Source of the DNA: Achatina immaculata
Lineage: Eukaryota > Mollusca > Gastropoda > Stylommatophora > Achatinidae
Assembly: GCA_009760885.1 (NCBI GenBank)
Contig: CM019707.1
Span: forward strand, 32,343,602 to 32,407,601
DNA: 64,000 nt
Reading direction: 5' to 3'
Numbering within the stretch: the first letter of the stretch is position 1; every line of letters starts with the position of its first letter. The notes beneath the pieces were generated by a model. The model was not told the origin of the DNA. It saw nothing but the letters and a program-made list of their open reading frames with translations, and searched no databases. A program made the position numbers and the translations under genes. Positions 55,205-64,000 of the stretch are shown piece by piece.

Positions 55205-55570
55205 ATTAGCCTGAAAGGTTTTGTAACCACTGTGAAAACCTATCTGGTTATTTAACCTATCTGGTTATTTGGCAATCCTTGGTACTGAACACAACTTTCT
55301 CCAGAATATTTCCTCTTCACCTATTTAGTGTTCATGTCTCAAAAAGTTTTCTAACTGCTGTGAAAATCTATCTGCTTATTTGGTCATCCATGATACTCAA
55401 AGCAATTTTCTCTAGAATATCTCCTCTCCAACTATTTAGTGTTCATGTCTCAAAAAGTTTTTAACCACTGCGAAAACCTATCTACTTATATAGTCATCCA
55501 CGATACACAATGCAGCGTTCTGCAGAATATTTCCTTTCTATCTATTTAGTGTTCACGTCTCAAAAATACA
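55205..55570. repeat. ~110-bp tandem repeat, 3 copies
   Basis: Copies carry CTATTTAGTGTTCATGTCTC and AACCACTGTGAAAACCTATC blocks in fixed order, with diverged spacers. Confidence 0.88.
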
Positions 55571-55717
55571 GGATCTACAAAGAATTCTAGAACTTCTTTC
55601 CTGAATATCTCAGACAATCTCTTATTTTGACTTACTGAAGCTACTTTTGTCTTTCCTACATACAACATTACTTCAGCCATGCTCTTACTGCTGTTGTAAT
55701 AATTAAATTAGCATTAC

Positions 55718-55780
55718 CTTTTCAAAAGTATAAATCTTTTCATCAGCGCAAGCAGCCATCTGAATACAGCCCCAAAACCA
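55718..55780 (-). CDS. ECT2: ECT2 exon W5, BRCT region end
   Basis: Acceptor TTCTGTCACAG and donor AAG|GTAATG; 21 codons, phase 0 to 0: WFWGCIQMAACADEKIYTFE then K. Matches vertebrate WFWGSIQMDARAGETMYLYE. The Trp-Phe-Trp is the conserved end of the last BRCT repeat. Multiple-of-three length. Confidence 0.97.
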
Positions 55781-56196
55781 CTGTGACAGAAGGAAATTAT
55801 TAAACATGCATTAGCTTTTAAACCTGCAGCGTCAGAACAAAAACAACGGTCTGATATGTGAAACAAGATGTGAAATATACCGCAGAAGTCAAATTAAAAA
55901 ACTGCAGTTAATAATTTAAAGACTGAACCTATTTCATTTAATTTGAAATTTGAAAACCCTGACCGTGATTTTGTACACATTTTTTAAAATCATATAAAGA
56001 GACAAAAACTGAACACAATTAATTTGGTATCTGAATTCCGTCAAATGGAAACAGGTACTTTCTACACAAATATTGATTTAAAAATACATTTCTACAAACT
56101 CCAAGACAGGAGATTTAGTTTTAACATATAATCTCCAATTACTCTTTCACAAGTAAGGAATAATCATTTCTTTACAACTGAAAAAGCTCAACTTAC

Positions 56197-56312
56197 TTCT
56201 CCTCGAACAACAAACTGGGGACATGAAACATCCTGTGGTATTTCCTTAATATTTTGGTCATCAATGACCAAGTGAGTGACATCAGAGGATCCAACATCAG
56301 CAAAATTTCCAC
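56197..56312 (-). CDS. ECT2: ECT2 exon W4, second BRCT
   Basis: Acceptor TTTTGCAG and donor GAA|GTAAGT; phase 1 to 0. With W3 it reads ENG|GNFADVGSSDVTHLVID then DQNIKEIPQDVSCPQFVVRG, against vertebrate MQGGKYLPLGDERCTHLVVE and KLYVVKQE. The THLV motif of BRCT domains is present. Confidence 0.95.
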
Positions 56313-57059
56313 CTGCAAAAGCAAAGATTTAGGTTTAAACTTCTAATTCTGTGAGTTGGTCATTTATTTTACAGATCTTATTAAGTAAAACTTACAAACT
56401 GTTAGTTGAGTGCTACAGTTCTTACAGTAGTCCCGTTCTCCCCCCCCCCTTGAAAAAATCAAAGGAGGGAAATGGGACATCTGAACCCACTATGTGAGGA
56501 AGGTTTATGGAGGTGCTAGGGACGGGGTGAGGGACCATAAGAGGGTGGGAACCACTGATCTAGCAGTTTTTAAAGTTTTTCTTTCTGCAAGTAACGAATT
56601 TAAAAAAAGGCCACAAATATCAATCAACATTACTGTAACTAGAAACACTTCAGTTTACAAGAATTTATACAATAAAATAACGGCCACTTATAAGTAAACA
56701 TCTATGAAAGATAACCAAATTCAAAACCACTGCCACCATCAACAGCCATGAGATTTCAGTCCCCCACCGTACTGAACGAATCTTAATTGTGTGCTATATT
56801 AATGAAACAAAACATTCACCAAAATGAGCTTTCCTACTTTCTAATGAAAAATTATACTTCATTTTAATATCACCAGTCTTTCACTTCTCAGTATTAAGTA
56901 TGACATACACTCAACAATTTTTTAAAATTTAATAGTTATAACTTTCAGCTAGGTATCTTGGGCACTAAAATTAACTTTCAGTGGATCAACAACCACAGTT
57001 TGAAAACAAAAACAAAATGTTGATATGAAAAAGAAAAACAAAAAGTTTAAATCACATCC

Positions 57060-57185
57060 TTTTGAACTGTCTTGTATAGAAGCTGACAACAAGGTTCAAC
57101 TTTTGAATTGTCTCGTATAGAAGCTGACAACAAGGTTCAACTTTTGAACTGTCTCGTATAGAAGCTGACAACAAGGTTCAACTTG
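57060..57185. repeat. ~42-bp tandem repeat, 3 copies
   Basis: Unit around CTTTTGAACTGTCTTGTATA and GAAGCTGACAACAAGGTTCA. Confidence 0.93.
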
Positions 57186-57239
57186 TCCACACTTTATGTG
57201 ACCCTAATTTACAATCTGTATAAATATGTCATATTTTCT

Positions 57240-57965
57240 ACTTACAAGCAATAAGCTTACACTCTTCTTGATCTCAGCTTACACATTACCAGCACTAAGG
57301 TTACAATCTTCTTGAGCTACACTTACACTCTTCTTGATCTAAGTTTACAGTCTTCGTGATCTAAGCTTACACTCCTCTTTATCTAAGCTTACACTCTTCT
57401 TGATCCATGCTTACATTTTTCTTGAGTTACGCTTACACATTACCAGCACTAAGCTTACAATCTTCTTGAGCTACGCTTACACTCTTCTTGATCTATGCTT
57501 ACTTACTGCTAGCTCTAAGCTTACACTCTTCTTTATCTAAGCTTACACATTACCACACTAAGCTTACACTCTTCTTAAGCAACACTTACACATTACCAGC
57601 ACTAAGATTACACTCTTCTTGATCTACGCTTACACATTACCAGCACTAAGATTACACTCTTCTTGATCTACGCTTACACATTACTAGTGTAAAGCTTACA
57701 CTCTTCGTGATCTAAGGTTACACTCTTTTTTATCTACATTTATACATTACCAGCACTAAGCTTACACTCTTTTTTGATTTATGCCTACATATTGCCACAC
57801 TAAGCTTACACTCTTTTTTGATTTATGCCTACATATTGCCACACTAAGCTTACACTCTTTTTTGATTTATGCCTACATATTGCCACACTAAGCTTACGCT
57901 CTTCTTGACCTAAGCTTACACATTACTAGCACCAAGGTACCTAAGCTTACACAATTGCAGGCTTA
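57240..57965. repeat. Degenerate composite array (CTTACACTCTTCTTGAT)
   Basis: Roughly sixteen alternating blocks of AGCTTACACTCTTCTTGATC and TACACATTACCAGCACTA, in variable combinations, plus three near-identical ~48-bp units at 57760-57895. The mixed register suggests repeated unequal exchange. Confidence 0.88.
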
Positions 57966-58187
57966 CCCACTCCAACTACATCTATATGGCCTAAGTTTAC
58001 AGGAATAAATGACCTTGTTAAGTTCGCCAAGTAAACAGTCAGACTTACCTAATACCAGCAGTTGGGTCAATTTATTACTCTGGTTTACATAATTTAAAAA
58101 ACTACAAAATTGGATTGACCTATTTTCAGTACTAGAGACAGGAGTAGAAACAACGAAAAGAAACAAAAAAAACCTTCCAATACTTGC

Positions 58188-58287
58188 CATTTTCCAAAGT
58201 TAACTCCTCCATATGTTCCTGCTCCTCTTTGGCGAAGCCTAGAAAACTCAAACACAACTGGTGAAAAGGCTTCATCCTATAGGTTTT
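58188..58287 (-). CDS. ECT2: ECT2 exon W3, BRCT region (GC donor)
   Basis: Acceptor TTACTTTCAG; donor AATG|GCAAGT, a GC donor; phase 0 to 1. Encodes KTYRMKPFHQLCLSFLGFAK then EEQEHMEELTLEN and one base of Gly. Matches vertebrate FKVPPFQDCILSFLGFSDEE and TNMEEMTEMQG. The only nearby GT (two codons further) would put a stop into W4, so the GC donor is required. Confidence 0.93.
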
Positions 58288-58689
58288 CTGAAAGTAACAA
58301 AAACTCTCCGATGGGCCACAAATCTAAACTGCTTTATCATATCATTTCAGGATTTTCATGACGTGTTTGGTAAATCGAAAAACTCCCCACGTTTTTATCA
58401 CATTATCTTTGTTCGTTGAGAGGGGAGGGGGGAGGGGGCACGGGGGACTTGAGTGGTTTCTGAGTGCCGATGTGCTCAGCTCATTAAGTGGATTGGGTTT
58501 TTCTTGCTGCTTACTAATGTTCACTGATGTCATCTTCTTTATGTGAAATAAAGCATGTATTTTAATCTATAGTACAGAGATGACTATGAGATCTAGACGG
58601 ATATACCACATTATTACCAGGCTTCTATCCCAGCTCCCCACTGTGCTACTAGTAACAGCCTATCAATGTGTATATATCTATGATATATG

Positions 58690-59270
58690 AGGGTCATAAC
58701 GAAAGCCGTGAGCAAAAATTTTTTAAAAATCAGAATTTATAGATAGAGAAAATATAAATGTATCAACTTAAACTGCATCCTTCGCAATTCATGTAGAGGT
58801 CACATGACGCAGCATCAAGTGTCACATAACCACACAGAGCTGAAACAAAATGGGGGTGCTGAAGTTTCGTTTTGTGAACATGCTGTTACTGAGTTGCTCG
58901 TTAAAGAGGAAATCCCCGCTGATGAAATTCACCAAAGATTTCTTCAGCTTGCTTATGGAGATGTGTGTATGGGTGCTAGCAGTGTTAGGAGGTGGGTGAA
59001 ACATTTTAAAGATGGAAACACAAGTATCCATGATATGCCTCGTAACGGTCGTCTTCGAACTGCCTCCACTGAACGCAACATGGAAAGGGTTGACGACATC
59101 ATTAAAGAAGACAGACGTGTCACAGTATCTGAAATCACTGTAAACAGAGAGAAATGGAGATCTGTCTTGTCTGCAGCAGTGAGCCTCAGCGGCTCAATGA
59201 AGTCCCAGTCAAAAGCAGTTTTCTTCTCAACTGACCAGTGCAGTATACAGAATATGTTTACATAGCTCTG
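58690..59270 (+). mobile_element. mariner/SETMAR-type remnant, internally deleted
   Basis: The frame 58804-59265 includes CEHAVTELLVKEEIPADEIH, YGDVCMGASSVRRWVKHFKD and NTSIHDMPRNGRLRTA, an HTH_48-type DNA-binding domain of mariner-like transposases. It continues through IIKEDRRVTVSEI and then leaves the family. The DDE catalytic half is deleted. A possible left terminus, GAGGGTCATAACGAAAGCCG, lies at 58690; the right terminus was not found. Confidence 0.75.
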
Positions 59271-60448
59271 CAACCCGGCTGAATTCGAGAGACCTTGAAC
59301 CTTGATATGACAGTATTCAAGTAACCGGATACAACTGTTCATCCAGCTGTGACAGGAAGTCAGGGTCACATGGTTGATCACAGCAACATATCACATGAAG
59401 GTTATGCTATTATTTACATTGACTGTATACTGAGGCACATTGTGCAGCCCAGCACACTACCGGAAGCAAAATAAAACTGTACCAAAGTTGTGTGCTGCAC
59501 ACACTCCTCTGGAGCAGGATGCTGGAGAACTGACAAGGAAATGAGTAAATTATCCTCATTCCAAACAATCTGCCTCAGAAAGATTTTTTTAGATATTTAC
59601 TGGCTACAGACAATAGAGACCTACTTGCTCAATGTGAACTAGAAGATATGCATGCTATAACAGCAAAAAAAAAAACCGCTGGAAAAGGACTGGTCATGTG
59701 CTCTGATGAGACCCTAGTAACATCGTGTAAACAGCCATGTGATGGACAGCCAAGTGAAAAAGAAAGAGAGGCTGATCAAAGGCTATGTGGTGGAGAATTG
59801 CAGGCTGCCACAGACTGTGAGATGCGTAGAGAATTTGTTGCTGCCCTGCAAGGTGCAATAGGGTGTACAGGACAGTGATTTTTAGCTGACTGCTGGCCAA
59901 GGACAGCCCAGTTTGGATATTGATGTTTCTTGGAGTGATTTTCCCAGATTCAGCTTTGAGTTTTCATCTGTAAGGTTCTGTCTCCGTGCGTCTGTGGACC
60001 TACTTTGTCTTCCGTCTTCCTGTGAAGTCCTGTCTCTTAGCGTTTTGGTCGTCTGCTCCTCATGAATATATCTACCCAATTATCACCACCTCCTTTGCTT
60101 ATCTCTGGGTTCATAACCAGTATTCCAGTACATTCTTGGATCTGAGCATACTATGCTGTCTCCCAAAGAGGACAAAACTATTTCTATAACAGGAGAGTAA
60201 GTCCTTTCCAAGTAAATGAATGAATATTCAAATGATGTATTTCTGTGACCAACTGTATGACCCTGAATTCCTGCCATTGTTAGATGGAGCCTAGAAAATT
60301 TTAATCAGTTGGTTAGTTACATCCTTCTCTTCAACATAACAAAACTTATAACACGAAGCTGCTTGAAAAAAAAGTTCACTAACATAAGCACAACCTACTA
60401 AAGATGTCAAAAATGACAATCAACATCCCTAGAGCAGGCCACTCTTAC

Positions 60449-60550
60449 CATTTTGGGATGCTCAGCATGTGAATCAGGATCTTTTCTGTCAGCCCAAAGT
60501 TTTGTTATCCAGTCCTCACACATAATGGGTTTTCCCATATTTACAGCATA
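60449..60550 (-). CDS. ECT2: ECT2 exon W2, copy b (BRCT)
   Basis: Identical to the copy at 61584-61685, with the same acceptor and GTAAGA donor. Phase 0 at both ends and 102 nt long, so double inclusion would add 34 residues in frame and alternative use would be silent. Confidence 0.88.
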
Positions 60551-61583
60551 CTGCACCCAAAAGATGAGCAAACAAAATTATTATATATGTATATGCTACA
60601 GCTCTTAACACTGAATGATATATGAGGAGGGAGACAAGACACATGACAACATACACCAGTCCTAGATGGAAAATGAATCAGGAACTAACACTTTTCCAAA
60701 CAATCTGCCTCAGAAAGATTTTTTTAGATATTTACTGGCTACAGACAATAGAGACCTACTTGCTCAATGTGAACTAGAAGATATGCATGCTATAACAGCA
60801 AAAAAAAAAACCGCTGGAAAAGGACTGGTCATGTGCTCTGATGAGACCCTAGTAACATCGTGTAAACAGCCATGTGATGGACAGCCAAGTGAAAAAGAAA
60901 GAGAGGCTGATCAAAGGCTATGTGGTGGAGAATTGCAGGCTGCCACAGACTGTGAGATGCGTAGAGAATTTGTTGCTGCCCTGCAAGGTGCAATAGGGTG
61001 TACAGGACAGTGATTTTTAGCTGACTGCTGGCCAAGGACAGCCCAGTTTGGATATTGATGTTTCTTGGAGTGATTTTCCCAGATTCAGCTTTGAGTTTTC
61101 ATCTGTAAGGTTCTGTCTCCGTGCGTCTGTGGACCTACTTTGTCTTCCGTCTTCCTGTGAAGTCCTGTCTCTTAGCGTTTTGGTCGTCTGCTCCTCATGA
61201 ATATATCTACCCAATTATCACCACCTCCTTTGCTTATCTCTGGGTTCATAACCAGTATTCCAGTACATTCTTGGATCTGAGCATACTATGCTGTCTCCCA
61301 AAGAGGACAAAACTATTTCTATAACAGGAGAGTAAGTCCTTTCCAAGTAAATGAATGAATATTCAAATGATGTATTTCTGTGACCAACTGTATGACCCTG
61401 AATTCCTGCCATTGTTAGATGGAGCCTAGAAAATTTTAATCAGTTGGTTAGTTACATCCTTCTCTTCAACATAACAAAACTTATAACACGAAGCTGCTTG
61501 AAAAAAAAGTTCACTAACATAAGCACAACCTACTAAAGATGTCAAAAATGACAATCAACATCCCTAGAGCAGGCCACTCTTAC

Positions 61584-61685
61584 CATTTTGGGATGCTCAG
61601 CATGTGAATCAGGATCTTTTCTGTCAGCCCAAAGTTTTGTTATCCAGTCCTCACACATAATGGGTTTTCCCATATTTACAGCATA
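61584..61685 (-). CDS. ECT2: ECT2 exon W2, copy a (BRCT)
   Basis: Acceptor CTTTTGGGTGCAG, donor ATG|GTAAGA; 34 codons. Encodes YAVNMGKPIMCEDWITKLWA then DRKDPDSHAEHPKM, against vertebrate AVSLGTPIMKPEWIYKAWER. The conserved Trp of the BRCT C-terminal helix is present. Confidence 0.95.
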
Positions 61686-61939
61686 CTGCACCCAAAAGAT
61701 GAGCAAACAAAATTATTATATATGTATATGCTACAGCTCTTAACACTGAATGATATATGAGGAGGGAGACAAGACACATGACAACATACACCAGTCCTAG
61801 ATGGAAAATGAATCAGGAACTAACACTTTTGCAAACAATTTCTCTTTATAAACTCATGATATTTAGATTCTTGGCTTATAAGATAAAGAAACTGTGTTGA
61901 GTGAAATCATGTCATGTGCTCAAGCATAAGACAGGATTT

Positions 61940-62440
61940 TACAAAGTTCAAAATTCAGACTCTGGCTTCACTGCACTCAGGACAACCCCAAATATGCTCA
62001 GCCGCATCCACCCAAAAGCATGTTTGCTGACAGTTCCTGTCAAATGTTGGTTGTTTACAATGCGTTTTCTGCCACGCAGTTCAGATTTTCTGCTATCACC
62101 TTTAATTAGTCCTAGCTCTTAGGTCTCTTCACAGTTACATTCCTGCTCTTCATTTTCCAGTAGTCTGTCCAATACAGCCATAGAAATGTCCTCCCCCTTG
62201 TCCATTATCAGTCTGCCATTTTAGCCTGTCCAGCAAGGCTATCTGTCACATCACTGCCATGTACTCTCGCACGCCCTGGACAGTAAAGCTGCGTTAGGCT
62301 TGTCTCAGTTAACTGGCTTAACAGATGAACCCATTCTTTTTTTAAGCAAATTCTTTTCAATCTTACGAAGCATACTCTGTGAATCCATCACAATGACACC
62401 ATTAACCACACCATGAGCAACTGGTGCATTCTAGTCACAT
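61940..62440 (-). mobile_element. LINE fragment with RNase H domain
   Basis: The reverse complement parallels 24590-25460: a decayed LYCPGRARVHGSDVTDSLAG (RNase H C-terminal motif) and GQAKMAD, plus the same left-hand CAAAGTTCAAAATTCAGACT block. Short and broken. Confidence 0.7.
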
Positions 62441-62479
62441 CCTATGATACCAGGTAAGAAAGCTGTAAAGTTAACCCTG

Positions 62480-62600
62480 TCATGCCTTTGAGGCACAAAG
62501 AAGATATGGTGTTAGTGCCCCGTATTTTCTTTGACCGGTTGGCACATCTGAAGGTGATATGGTCAACATCGCGCCTGGCTGCCTATCCTTCCTCAGCTCC
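62480..62600. other. Dispersed non-coding repeat, second copy
   Basis: Shares ATGGTGTTAGTGCCCCGTAT and TTTGACC, GGCACATCTGAAGGTGATAT with 34845-34930. Class unknown. From here to 63200 nothing else was recognised. Confidence 0.4.
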
Positions 62601-63221
62601 GGAAGGAGTCAGGTACTCATTTCTACAGCTGGTTGACCAATGGTCATGTGCTCAGACATAAGACAGGATTTTACAAGAAACTATACAACACACTGACATA
62701 ATCCAGTCATATGCTATATGACTGAAATCAGCATTATAGACAGGACTACATGACAACTGATGAAAACTGGTCATGTGTTTAGACTGAAGTGTTAGGAGGA
62801 ACCAACATGACATGTCATAAGGTCATGTGTTTTGAATGGTCAGGCCTAGAAGAAACTGAAATAACTGAGTAATGAAATCAGGTCATCTGTTAGGATTATG
62901 GATGAAAGTTTGTGGCTTATGGATGAAATCAGGTCAACCACAGAAATGTACACACTTTGACAATCAGAAAATAAAAAAACAAAAGCAACAATAAATAAAA
63001 TAAAAGACAAATAGGACTAAATTATTTCACAAAAGTTGGCATCCCAGACACAGCTAAGACCTTGCTCCATCTCCGTGTGTTGATTTTAGTAAGCAGACAA
63101 CATGATTCTTTCGTCTGCCGGGATAACGCTTGATGTGCCCTTGAGTGATGGGGCCCACTTAGAAGCCTCCTTCCAGAGTTCACTCTTGGGTTTCAAGCAA
63201 CTCCGCTCCATCCAGCACGAT

Positions 63222-63487
63222 GCCCGTGTTTAGGTTTAAAGCTGTTATGACCCATGCCCCATCCAACACGATGCCTGTGTTTAGGTTTCAACCTGTTATA
63301 ACCCATGCCCCATCCAACACGATGCCTGTGTTTAGGTTTCAACCTGTTATAACCCATGCCCCATCCAACACGATGCCTGTGTTTAGATTTCAACCTGTTA
63401 TAACCCATGCCCCATCCAACACGATGCCTGTGTTTAGGTTTCAACCTGTTATAACTCATGCCCCATCTAACACGATGCCTGTGTTTA
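63222..63487. repeat. 51-bp minisatellite, 5 copies
   Basis: Unit CCCCATCCAACACGATGCCT plus GTGTTTAGGTTTCAACCTGT and TATAACCCATG. Open in several frames as the period is a multiple of three; not a gene. Confidence 0.95.
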
Positions 63488-63650
63488 AAACTTACCAGTG
63501 TCATCTACTGGGAACACTAACTTACCTGAAAGATGAAATTAAAACACTGAATATGACTTGCTGTATGCATAAAACTGAAACTGGCTGTTTATAGTTGTTT
63601 CAAACGCTGAATTTGACACATTTTAGTGTAATAACAAAAATCAAACCTAC

Positions 63651-63758
63651 TCTGTACTTTGTCCCATGTGCAATATTAGCCACCATGTGGGTTAGCTTGA
63701 TGCCCTCATCTCTGCGCACACTCCCTCCCATGTAGTGGACATGATTGACCAACCAAAT
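63651..63758 (-). CDS. ECT2: ECT2 exon W1, BRCT region
   Basis: Acceptor GTGCTGACAG and donor AGA|GTAGGT; 36 codons, 3' phase 0. Encodes IWLVNHVHYMGGSVRRDEGI then KLTHMVANIAHGTKYR, matching vertebrate LVTLVHHMGGVIRKDFNSKV and THLVANCTQGEKFR. Joins W2 to read KYR|YAVNMGKPIM. A second GT four bases further would break the frame. The 5' part of the gene lies beyond 64000. Confidence 0.96.
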
Positions 63759-64000
63759 CTGTCAGCACAGGCAAACCAAGTCTGATTACACACATATTCA
63801 GACTGACCCATAATGTAAAATACATATGCACACACACACACACAAAGTACAACATAAACATTGATTCAAGGATAATATTTTCACATCGACTTACAAAAGA
63901 ATTTTTTACCATACACATAAACTGAAACACTGCAATACTGCACACAGATACTGACTAATACATGATACACATTAATAAATGGATCTATAGTATAACATAA

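Larger units (their letters stand above)
59559..61828. repeat. Tandem duplication of a 1,135-bp unit carrying exon W2
   Basis: 59559-60693 and 60694-61828 are essentially identical. Sequence similar to the unit start (TTCCAAACAAT versus TTTGCAAACAAT) follows the second copy, suggesting exchange at short homology. Apart from exon W2 no gene or element was recognised inside the unit. Confidence 0.95.
12476..63758 (-). other. ECT2: ECT2 gene locus (19 exons in window, 5' end outside)
   Basis: ECT2 is a Dbl-family guanine-nucleotide exchange factor. It activates RhoA at the cell equator, is recruited to the central spindle through BRCT binding to the centralspindlin subunit RACGAP1, and is nuclear in interphase. 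Nineteen minus-strand exons were found by translating between splice sites. They join in frame to 759 codons plus stop, in the family order: BRCT region, basic linker, DH, PH, basic tail. Diagnostic peptides include ELLQTEQNYVGIL (start of DH), ELLIRPVQRLPSV (conserved DH helix), HINEDKRKTES (end of DH) and RAFSFNKTPSRLKKA (basic tail). About 170 N-terminal residues are missing beyond 64000, judged against the vertebrate protein of about 880-910 residues. Exons W2, W7 and W8 are locally multiplied. Identity is secure; the last two exons are less certain. Confidence 0.95.

Noticed and set aside
54931..55255. Collagen- or mucin-like short proteins (MSPQPAY, GTCRLAAGTC)
   Set aside because: Translations of the 21-bp repeat; open in five frames at once.
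58160..58190. GT donor (AATGGCAA|GTATTG) for exon W3
   Set aside because: Using it shifts the frame and meets TGA within six codons of W4; the GC donor restores the conserved Gly-Gly.
63645..63650. Donor four bases further downstream for exon W1 (GTAG|GTTTGA)
   Set aside because: It would put exon W2 out of frame, whereas AGA|GTAGGT keeps the conserved KYR-YAV join.

Overview
The window is eukaryotic (metazoan) nuclear DNA: about 60% A+T, spliced genes with GT-AG introns, and a heavy load of LINEs, SINEs, Tc1/mariner and piggyBac elements and minisatellites. The mix of element families, together with an invertebrate-looking ECT2, suggests a lophotrochozoan, most likely a mollusc. That assignment is an inference and is not proven by the sequence.

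The main content is one host gene on the minus strand, ECT2 (the RhoA guanine-nucleotide exchange factor of cytokinesis; Drosophila pebble). I could place 19 exons, named W1 to W19 in transcript order, from 63758 down to a stop codon at 12476-12478. They join in phase to 2,280 nt (759 codons plus stop). They cover the BRCT region, the nuclear-localisation linker, the DH domain, the PH domain and the polybasic tail. Roughly the first 170 residues lie beyond the right edge. One intron (W3/W4) uses a GC donor.

The unusual feature is repeated local amplification inside this gene. Exon W2 is duplicated (1,135-bp unit). Exon W7 is present three times (about 1.95-3.1-kb units). Exon W8 is present three times (1,272-bp unit). 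A further 1.6-kb duplication carries only the last 24 nt of exon W16. The W7/W8 intron also holds a 2.9-kb array of a 27-bp repeat (about 107 units) and a 0.7-kb array of a 43-bp repeat. Copies are nearly identical and often differ only in homopolymer length, so true recent duplication and assembly artefact both remain possible.

Region by region. 1-12.4 kb: downstream flank with minisatellites, a mariner with both inverted repeats, a decayed copy of a multicopy protein family, and one possible terminal exon of an unrecognised minus-strand gene. 12.4-24 kb: ECT2 3' exons, LINE and SINE remnants, and the 1.6-kb tandem duplication. 24-33 kb: two further Tc1/mariner remnants and a LINE cluster in which one LINE has inserted into another with a 13-bp target-site duplication. 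33-40 kb: PH/DH exons, a 30-bp array with an 11-unit higher-order repeat, and a minisatellite split by a piggyBac-type MITE. 40-54.2 kb: the nested amplification of W8 and W7, with a piggyBac copy inside the third W7 unit. 54.3-64 kb: linker and BRCT exons, degenerate arrays, a mariner fragment and the W2 duplication. I found no rRNA, canonical tRNA, CRISPR array or prokaryotic feature.
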